From an uncultured Acidobacteriota bacterium (lineage in GTDB: Bacteria > Acidobacteriota > Vicinamibacteria > Vicinamibacterales > UBA8438), in NCBI GenBank assembly GCA_937888665.1, contig CALBET010000786.1, forward strand, positions 1 through 10,973: a stretch of 10,973 nucleotides of DNA, given 5' to 3'. Each line of letters opens with the position of its first letter. Position 1 is the stretch's first letter. The translations under genes and the position numbers were made by a program. This document shows, one piece after another, positions 5,427 to 10,973 of the stretch. The notes below the pieces were generated by a model. That model was given only the letters and a program-made list of their open reading frames with translations. It was not told the origin of the DNA and searched no databases.

Positions 5427-7070
5427 ATGAAACGGCTTGCTATTGTCATCGCGCTCGGCGTGTTCGCCACGGGGGTCACGCCCGCCTCTGCCCAGAAAAC
5501 CGAGTCGCAGCCTGGCGTGACGCCGTCCTTCTCGCCCGTCACGTGGGAACGGCTGCTCAACGCGAAGGATGAGCCGGAGAACTGGCTGATGTACTCGGGC
5601 ACGCTCGACAGTCAGCACTTCAGCGGTCTCGACCAGGTCCATAACCGAAACGTTGGCGACCTGGAGCTGAAGTGGGCGTATCAGATTCCGCAGCTCGACC
5701 GGTCGGAGACGGTGCCGGTCGTGGTCGACGGGGTCATGTTCATCACGGAGGCGCCGAGCAACGTGGTCGCGGTCGACGCCGCGACCGGCCGGCAGTACTG
5801 GCGCTACAACCACCCATTGCCGGACGACCTGCGTATCTGTTGCGGGCGGAACAACCGCGGGGTGGCGATTCTTGGTGAGACGCTCTACATGAGCACGCTC
5901 GACGCCCACCTGGTGGCCATCGACGCGCGCACCGGAAATCTGGTCTGGGACAAGGAGCTGGCCGACTACCGGGCGGGTTACAGCAAGACGGCCGCCCCGC
6001 TGATCGTCAAAGACGAAGTCGTGACCGGCATGGCCGGTGGCGAGTACGGGGTTAGCGGATTCATCGACTCCTACAACGCAAAGAGCGGAGAGCTCGAATG
6101 GCGTGCCAACACGATCCCCGGCCCTGACCACCCGGACAACCAGACGTGGGCCGGCGATTCATGGCGCACCGGCGGCGCGGCCACCTGGATCACGGGCGCG
6201 TACGACCCGGACCTGGACCTCGTCTACTGGGGCACGGGGAACCCCGGGCCGGACTGGAATGGCGACGTCCGCATGGGCGACAACCTGTATTCCGATTCCG
6301 CCCTGGCCCTGAACCACGAAACCGGTGCGATGGAATGGTATTTCCAGTTCACCCCGCACGACGTCCACGACTGGGACGCCATTCAGGTGCCGATCCTCGC
6401 GGATCTCGAGATGGATGGCGAGATGCGCAAGGTGATGATGTGGGCCAACCGCAACGCCTTCTTCTACACCATCGATCGCGTGACCGGTGAGTTCCTCGTG
6501 GGCAAGCCGTTCGCCAAACAGACCTGGGCCGAGGGTCTCGACTCGAAGGGTCGGCCGATCCGTATTCCTGACACGTTCCCGAGCGCCGAAGGCACCACCG
6601 TCTCCCCGCCGGTCGGTGGCGGCACCAACTGGTTCTCCCCTGCCTACAGCCCACGCACGGAGCTCTTCTACGTGCAGGCCTATGACGGTGAGGACACCTA
6701 CTACAAACGGGACGAGGACTACGTCGAGGGCGACCAGTTCACCGGCGGCGGTGGGCAGCGACCCGGCCCAGCCGACGACTATCAGAGCGCCATCAGGGCG
6801 ATGGACCCCAAGACCGGCAACATGCGGTGGGAGTTTGAGATTCAGCCGCGCTCGACGGCCGGCATCATGGCCACCGCCGGTGACCTCGTCTTCAGCGGTA
6901 GTGTTGACGGCTACTTCTTTGCGCTCGACGCGGTGAGCGGCGATGAACTCTGGCACATGAACGTGGGCAGACTGGTGCACTCGTCTCCCATGAGCTACGC
7001 CGTTGACGGCAAACAGTACATCACCATCGCCGCCGGTAACGTGGTCTACACCTTCGGACTCAGGGACTGA
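5427..7070 (+). CDS. PQQ-dependent alcohol dehydrogenase (quinoprotein), predicted lanthanide-dependent
   Basis: This periplasmic enzyme should oxidise an alcohol or aldehyde using pyrroloquinoline quinone. The 547 residues begin with a signal peptide (cleavage after ASA at 22), and the rest is the eight-bladed propeller of methanol/ethanol dehydrogenase alpha subunits. Visible hallmarks are the opening LMYSGTLDSQHFSGLDQV, the adjacent cysteines Cys138-Cys139 that form the vicinal disulfide beside PQQ, the metal ligands Glu206 (GGEYGVSG) and Asn272 (GTGNPGP), the catalytic base Asp315 in TPHDVHDWDA, and Arg342 (ANRNAFF). Asp317, two residues after the catalytic Asp, matches the extra Asp that binds lanthanides in XoxF-type enzymes; calcium enzymes have Ala, Ser or Thr there. 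No C-terminal haem domain is present, so the enzyme is a simple quinoprotein needing a separate cytochrome. The ATG has a GGAGGAG site eight bases upstream, within the end of the cytochrome gene. No mxaI-like or pqq genes lie in the window. The substrate cannot be read from the sequence. Confidence 0.94.
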   Translation: MKRLAIVIALGVFATGVTPASAQKTESQPGVTPSFSPVTWERLLNAKDEPENWLMYSGTLDSQHFSGLDQVHNRNVGDLELKWAYQIPQLDRSETVPVVVDGVMFITEAPSNVVAVDAATGRQYWRYNHPLPDDLRICCGRNNRGVAILGETLYMSTLDAHLVAIDARTGNLVWDKELADYRAGYSKTAAPLIVKDEVVTGMAGGEYGVSGFIDSYNAKSGELEWRANTIPGPDHPDNQTWAGDSWRTGGAATWITGAYDPDLDLVYWGTGNPGPDWNGDVRMGDNLYSDSALALNHETGAMEWYFQFTPHDVHDWDAIQVPILADLEMDGEMRKVMMWANRNAFFYTIDRVTGEFLVGKPFAKQTWAEGLDSKGRPIRIPDTFPSAEGTTVSPPVGGGTNWFSPAYSPRTELFYVQAYDGEDTYYKRDEDYVEGDQFTGGGGQRPGPADDYQSAIRAMDPKTGNMRWEFEIQPRSTAGIMATAGDLVFSGSVDGYFFALDAVSGDELWHMNVGRLVHSSPMSYAVDGKQYITIAAGNVVYTFGLRD

Positions 7071-7074
7071 CGAC

Positions 7075-7395
7075 ATGCCGTTCCTCTCCCCGACCGATCA
7101 AACTCGCCGCGAGCCGATGGAGGGCTTCGTGGGCCGGTTCTCGACCGGGGTCACCATGACCTCGGTCAACTGGACGATCGCGGCCGGCGCGACGCTTCCG
7201 GAGCACGCACATCCTCATGAACAGGTGTCGCACGTGCTCGCAGGCGAGTTCGAGCTGACGATCGGTGGTGAGACGCAGCGCCTGGGTGCTGGCATGGTGG
7301 CTTTCGTGCCGCCGAACGTGACCCACTCAGGGCGCGCCTTGACCGAGTGCCGGATCATCGATGTCTTCCACCCTGTACGGGACGACTATCGATAG
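7075..7395 (+). CDS. Small cupin domain protein (cupin_2)
   Basis: This is a single-domain cupin of 106 residues. The first cupin motif is seen as G38-x5-H44-x-H46-x-H48-E49-Q50, followed by VLAGEFELTIGGE (about 54-66). The second motif contains PPNVTHSG, with His84. The histidines are the expected metal ligands. The ending RIIDVFHPVRDDYR is typical of a cupin group that includes KdgF, which opens the ring of unsaturated uronates, and many uncharacterised relatives; a KdgF role is only a possibility. No signal peptide is seen, so it is probably cytoplasmic, unlike its two neighbours. It starts four bases after the PQQ dehydrogenase stop with an AGGG site nine bases upstream, so it is very likely translated from the same transcript. 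An open frame extends upstream to 7003 inside the dehydrogenase gene, but the ATG at 7075 fits the domain. Confidence 0.88.
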   Translation: MPFLSPTDQTRREPMEGFVGRFSTGVTMTSVNWTIAAGATLPEHAHPHEQVSHVLAGEFELTIGGETQRLGAGMVAFVPPNVTHSGRALTECRIIDVFHPVRDDYR

Positions 7396-7404
7396 GGCCC
7401 GTAC
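7375..7404 (+). repeat. Nested inverted repeat across the cupin stop codon
   Basis: GTACGGG (7375-7381) and CCCGTAC (7398-7404) form a perfect 7-bp stem around a 16-base loop. Inside the loop CTATCGATAG (7386-7395) is itself a perfect 10-base palindrome that includes the TAG stop. A T-run is absent, so it is not a classical terminator, though it could end or protect the cytochrome-dehydrogenase-cupin transcript. Confidence 0.4.
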
Positions 7405-7543
7405 GAGAGTAGGGTGAGCATTCTGGGCGTCAGAGCGCCTGCCCTGCGGCGGCCAGACCGCTCGACCTAACTCCGGCATGGGTCCAGATGTCGAAGGCGC
7501 GACGGGCTGTCGGCGTCCGGGGTGAGAGCCCAGGAACCGCGTG

Positions 7544-8533
7544 ATGCCGATCGTTTCCTTCCTCCGGGACGGGCTGGGCCGGGTGCTCGGAGCACCGGTG
7601 ATTCTGGCCGCCGCAGCGCTCCTGACGCTCGCGCTGGCGATCCCCCTCCACGAGCTTCTCCATGAGGCGCCGCCCTCGACCATGCGAGTCGGTAGCGCCG
7701 ATGACGTCCCGGGGCAATGGTGGCGGCAGTGCGCCGCCCCGGCCATCGGCCTGACGCGGTCGCTGGAATCGGCGGTCACCGGGTGCGCCGCCCAACTCGG
7801 CGGCTTGGCTGCCCCACTCACGGGGACCCAACCGGTCCACACACGCCTGGTCGGCTATCTCCTCGGCGGCCTCGTGGTGCTGTGGACGTTCCTGTCCGGG
7901 GGCATCCTGGACCGCTACGCGCGTGGTCGACCCACGCGCACGGCCGGGTTCTTCTCGGCCTGCGGGCTCTACGCCTCGCGTCTGGTCCGGCTCGGGCTGA
8001 TCGCCGGGGTGACCTACGGCGTGCTGTTCGGCCCGGTCCAGGGCCTGCTGTTCGGCACGCTGTTCGAGTGGCTCGCGGGAGGCGCCTCGCCGGTCGGGCA
8101 GGCCGCGGTCCGTGCGGGCCTCTTCGTGCTGTTCGGCGCCCTGGTCGGCATCGCGGGTCTCGTCTTCGACTACGCGCGGGTGCGTGCGGTGGTCGAGGAC
8201 CGACGGAGCATACTCGGGGCGGTCCTCGCAGGCTGGCGGTTCGTTCGCCGGCGACTGGTCGTCTGCGCCGGTTTGTGTGCCGCGAACGGGCTGCTGCTCG
8301 TGGCCGCGGTCGCCGCCACGCCGTTGGTGGCGGCCGCCCCCGGGCAGGTCGGCTGGCTCACACTGGTCACGGCACTGACCTGCCTGGTGGCGCGGAGTGC
8401 CGGCCGCCTCCTGTTCTACGCCGCGGAAATCGTCTATTTCCAGAGCCAACTGGCGCATGTCGGCTACATCGCGGCGCCCACACCGGTCTGGCCTGAGTCT
8501 CCGGCCGCCGAAGCGCTCGGGCGACTTGGGTAG
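7544..8533 (+). CDS. Polytopic inner-membrane protein of unknown function
   Basis: The ATG at 7544 has an AGGA site eight bases upstream; the GTG immediately before it (7541) is an equally possible start. The 329 residues hold about six hydrophobic segments, near 16-35, 100-120, 145-170, 190-212, 237-258 and 268-290. Between the first two is a soluble stretch of about 65 residues (WWRQCAAP and a second Cys in VTGCAAQ), probably periplasmic. A notable polar phrase between helices, DYARVRAVVEDRRSILG, is followed by FVRRR, and GILDRYARGRPTR precedes the third segment. Such phrases recur in uncharacterised membrane proteins I associate with Acidobacteriota, but no named family could be assigned. 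It ends two bases before the DUF2339 gene and probably shares its transcript, suggesting a common role at the membrane that cannot be specified. Confidence 0.8.
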   Translation: MPIVSFLRDGLGRVLGAPVILAAAALLTLALAIPLHELLHEAPPSTMRVGSADDVPGQWWRQCAAPAIGLTRSLESAVTGCAAQLGGLAAPLTGTQPVHTRLVGYLLGGLVVLWTFLSGGILDRYARGRPTRTAGFFSACGLYASRLVRLGLIAGVTYGVLFGPVQGLLFGTLFEWLAGGASPVGQAAVRAGLFVLFGALVGIAGLVFDYARVRAVVEDRRSILGAVLAGWRFVRRRLVVCAGLCAANGLLLVAAVAATPLVAAAPGQVGWLTLVTALTCLVARSAGRLLFYAAEIVYFQSQLAHVGYIAAPTPVWPESPAAEALGRLG

Positions 8534-8535
8534 CC

Positions 8536-10746
8536 ATGTTTGCGTTCCTGATTGCGGTCGTCGTCGCACTGTTCCTGACTGTGGTGCTGCCGCTCGTGTC
8601 GTTCGGCCGGGCGGCGGCGACCCGAGACGCGATGGCTCGGCTCGAGCGTCGGATCGCGGCGCTCGAGGACCAACTCCGTCACGCTCGACACGCCCCTCCC
8701 CCGTCCGGCGACACGGACATGGTGGAGGCGGCACATGACCTCGGCGCGTCGAAACATGCGGTCGACGCTCCCGCCGCCAGCGCTGCCGCTCCGCCGATGG
8801 CGCCGGCATACGTGCGACCGCATGACGCGCCGGTGGAGCCCCCGCGCCAGACGACCGCGGCACGACTCGAGACCCGCATCGGCACGCGGTGGATGCTGTA
8901 TGTCGGGGTGGCGGCACTGGTTATTGGCGTCGGTCTGTTTATTCGGTACGCGTTCGCAAGTCAGTGGATCACCGAACCGCTCCGGGTGGCGAGTGGCGGC
9001 CTCACGGGGGCGCTCGTCTTCGTGGCGGGTCGTCGCGCCGTGGGAGCCGGGCACGCCCGGTTCGGCACGACGCTTGTTGGAGGCAGCATCGCCATCTGGT
9101 ACCTGGCCGTGTACGCCGCCCTGAATTTGTACGGTCTGCTGAACGCGACCACCGGATTCGGGCTGCTCATCTCGATCACCGGGTTAGCCGCGGTACAAGC
9201 GGACCGTCTCCGGTCGCAACCGCTCGCCGTCGTCGCCGTGCTCGGTGGTTTCAGCACGCCGTTTCTGGTCGGCGGCGACGCCGACAGCCACCTCAGCCTC
9301 TTTGGCTACACCGCACTGCTCATCGGTGCGGTCGTCTACCTCGCCCACCGCCGGGACTGGCCGGCCGTGAACCTGATGAGCTTTCTGCTCACCGGACTCA
9401 CGGTCCCGATTTGGCATGCCCGGCTCGTTCGCCCCAGTGCGTACCTGACGACCGAATTCTTCGTCACGATCTACGCGGCACTGTTCCTGTGGGTGTTGTA
9501 CCAGATGCGCCGGTCGTCGCATCCCCAAGCCAGGTGGGTCCGTCTCGCGCTGTGGACAACCCCGGCGTGGTATCACCTGGCCTCGCTCTCGGTCCTGACG
9601 CCGCACCGACTCGCCTTCCTCGTCTATCTGATCATGGTGACCGGCGTGGGCGTGGTCCTCTCGGTCCGCCGAGAAGGTATGTGGAGCCGCCTGCTGCTGT
9701 GGGTCGCTGTCGCCACGCCGCTCTTCGCCTGGGCCGACAGCCGGCCGGACCAGTCCTGGCTGGTGCCGGCCGCGCTGACCTGGCTCGCGATCGCTGGCAT
9801 CCATGTCGCGGCGCAGGTCGAGGTCATCAGACGGGTTCGAACACGGTTGCACGCCGCCGACGTGCTGCTCGTGCCGGCCGCGGGGCTCGGACTCTTCGTC
9901 GGTCTGCACGCGGTGCTCGCGCCATCCCGGTACGCGCTCACCACACTCGTGGCGGCGACGCTTGCCGCCGCGTATGCGGGGGTCACGGCCTTGGTCCGGC
10001 GTCTCGATCCACGCGCGGCCAAGCACACCCTCAGCGTGGCGATCACCCTGGCGGTGACCGCGGTCGCCGTCCCGCTTGATGGCGCCTGGACACCGATCCT
10101 TCTGGCCACCCAGGCGGCCGGCCTGGTCTGGATCGGGCTTGGTGAACGGCGCGCCTGGCTTCGGAGCGTGGGCGCGCTACTCCTCGCTGTCGCCGCCATC
10201 CGGCTCTTCGCGGTGCAGTTCGACCCTGTTCCCGCAGGCTACACCGTGATTCTGAACCGACGCGCTCTGCTCGGCTTCTTCCTGGTGGGCGTGGTGAGCT
10301 ACGTGGCCTGGCTGCATGTGCGGAGCCATCCGGACGGACGCCAAGGGCACCCGGTGGCGCTGGCCACGGCGGTGGTGGCGGCCAATCTGCTGATGCTGGT
10401 CACCCTGTCGACGGAGATTCACGCCTTTTGGGAACTGCGGGCGACGGAGCTGCGCTTCGGCTCGAGCGCGGAGTTGATCCGACAGATGATGCTGTCCGCC
10501 ACGTGGGGGGCGTACGCCGCCGCGCTCACCGCGGCCGGGTTCAAGCGCGGGTATGCCCCCATTCGGTATCTCGCGATCGTGGTCTTCGGCGTCACGGTCG
10601 TGAAGGTGTTCACGGTCGACTTCTCCCAGTTGGACTCCATCTACCGCATCTTCAGCAGCATCGCGCTGGGGCTGTTGCTCGTGGGGGCGTCATACCTGTA
10701 TCAGCGCCACGGGACGTCGGCGCCAGGGGTCGAGAGCGCGCCCTAG
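8536..10746 (+). CDS. DUF2339 domain membrane protein
   Basis: The 736-residue protein begins with one membrane helix (1-22), then a short coiled coil (about 33-50, ARLERRIAALEDQLRHA) and a Pro/Ala-rich linker up to about 108. From residue 111, LETRIGTRWMLYVGVAALVIGVGLFIRYAF is the recognised start of the DUF2339 core, a long run of roughly 18-20 hydrophobic segments. The end, KVFTVDFSQLDSIYRIFSSIALGLLLVGASYLYQR, is the family's most conserved stretch. DUF2339 proteins are large predicted membrane proteins found in many phyla; none has a settled function, and proposals of a transport or cell-envelope role remain untested. The ATG lies two bases after the preceding stop with only a weak GGG-type site, so coupling to the upstream gene is likely. 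The downstream transporter gene starts one base after its stop. Confidence 0.9.
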   Translation: MFAFLIAVVVALFLTVVLPLVSFGRAAATRDAMARLERRIAALEDQLRHARHAPPPSGDTDMVEAAHDLGASKHAVDAPAASAAAPPMAPAYVRPHDAPVEPPRQTTAARLETRIGTRWMLYVGVAALVIGVGLFIRYAFASQWITEPLRVASGGLTGALVFVAGRRAVGAGHARFGTTLVGGSIAIWYLAVYAALNLYGLLNATTGFGLLISITGLAAVQADRLRSQPLAVVAVLGGFSTPFLVGGDADSHLSLFGYTALLIGAVVYLAHRRDWPAVNLMSFLLTGLTVPIWHARLVRPSAYLTTEFFVTIYAALFLWVLYQMRRSSHPQARWVRLALWTTPAWYHLASLSVLTPHRLAFLVYLIMVTGVGVVLSVRREGMWSRLLLWVAVATPLFAWADSRPDQSWLVPAALTWLAIAGIHVAAQVEVIRRVRTRLHAADVLLVPAAGLGLFVGLHAVLAPSRYALTTLVAATLAAAYAGVTALVRRLDPRAAKHTLSVAITLAVTAVAVPLDGAWTPILLATQAAGLVWIGLGERRAWLRSVGALLLAVAAIRLFAVQFDPVPAGYTVILNRRALLGFFLVGVVSYVAWLHVRSHPDGRQGHPVALATAVVAANLLMLVTLSTEIHAFWELRATELRFGSSAELIRQMMLSATWGAYAAALTAAGFKRGYAPIRYLAIVVFGVTVVKVFTVDFSQLDSIYRIFSSIALGLLLVGASYLYQRHGTSAPGVESAP

Positions 10747-10747
10747 C

Positions 10748-10973
10748 ATGGCTATCGTCCATCGCCTGCTCGCACCGGTCGTTGAGGTTCGTGAGGAGGA
10801 GAGCCACACGCTCCTCTTGATGTTCCTCTACTCGTTCCTGGCGATGACCGCCTACAACATCCTCAAGCCGCTGGCCGCGGGGGTGGTCATCGCAGAGTTC
10901 GGGGCGGCGGATTTGCCGTTTCTGGTCCTCGTGGCTGGCCCCGTGATCGCCGTGATCATGCAAGGGTACACAG
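10748..10973 (+). CDS. Start of a nucleotide-translocase-like / MFS transporter (partial)
   Basis: Only the first 75 codons are present; the frame runs off the window end. The N-terminus shows VVEVREEESHTLLLMFLYSFLAMTAYNILKP, then a second hydrophobic segment, LPFLVLVAGPVIAVIMQGYT. A charged stretch before the first helix, the aromatic-rich helix and the TAYNILKP motif resemble the start of the Npt1/Npt2-type ADP/ATP translocase family (TLC) and related MFS-like proteins, which in free-living bacteria have mostly unknown substrates. The rest, including residues that decide nucleotide binding, is outside the window, so function cannot be stated. It begins one base after the DUF2339 stop, so it is almost certainly in the same transcription unit. 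Confidence 0.75.
   Translation, partial: MAIVHRLLAPVVEVREEESHTLLLMFLYSFLAMTAYNILKPLAAGVVIAEFGAADLPFLVLVAGPVIAVIMQGYT

Noticed and set aside
5103..6131. Leftward open frame opposite the cytochrome and dehydrogenase
   Set aside because: It lies wholly over two genes with clear haem and PQQ motifs, and its own translation shows no recognisable domain.
7430..8917. Leftward open frame of almost 500 codons opposite the membrane-protein genes
   Set aside because: The composition is low-complexity Arg/Gln/Pro/Gly, and it overlaps two well-supported rightward membrane proteins.
8889..10079. Rightward frame in another register within the DUF2339 gene
   Set aside because: It is Arg/Gly/Pro-rich with no hydrophobic pattern, whereas the register in use matches DUF2339 from start to end.
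1..10973. CRISPR array, tRNA, insertion sequence or defence genes
   Set aside because: No regularly spaced repeats, cloverleaf-like segments, transposase motifs or nuclease/helicase motifs were seen in any of the gaps or genes.

Overview
The window is GC-rich DNA with frequent GTG starts, exported oxidoreductases and tightly packed genes. The gene content is a carboxyltransferase beta-alpha fusion, a PQQ alcohol dehydrogenase with a dihaem cytochrome c, DUF2339, and a nucleotide-translocase-like transporter. It resembles a soil Acidobacteriota genome, perhaps Vicinamibacteria. That placement is an inference from family resemblance and has not been tested by phylogeny. No rRNA, tRNA, CRISPR array, integrase or insertion sequence was recognised, so the region looks chromosomal rather than mobile.

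Layout. Two genes run leftward at the left end (2093 to 52): an exported protein of unknown function, then a membrane-anchored beta-propeller-like protein. A divergent intergenic region with two GC-rich hairpins separates them from rightward genes: a small YggT membrane protein (2373-2594) and a fused AccD-AccA acetyl-CoA carboxyltransferase (2837-4546). Next is a periplasmic oxidation module. It consists of a dihaem cytochrome c (4612-5424), a PQQ-dependent dehydrogenase two bases later (5427-7070) and a small cupin four bases after that (7075-7395). After a 148-base gap comes a membrane-protein series: a polytopic protein of unknown function (7544-8533), a DUF2339 protein (8536-10746) and the start of a nucleotide-translocase-like transporter (10748 to the window end). 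These last three are separated by only 2 and 1 bases.

How the genes may work together. The dehydrogenase should oxidise an alcohol or aldehyde in the periplasm and pass electrons to the cytochrome encoded just before it. Its active site carries the Asp-x-Asp pair that marks lanthanide-dependent quinoprotein dehydrogenases. The cupin could act on the product, but this rests on position only. The carboxyltransferase makes malonyl-CoA for fatty acid synthesis and has no obvious link to the redox genes.

I do not see a clearly new defence or mobile system. The points most worth a second look are the predicted lanthanide site, the shortened alpha-half loop of the carboxyltransferase fusion with its ribosome binding site inside a hairpin, and the uncharacterised membrane-protein series ending in a translocase-like gene.
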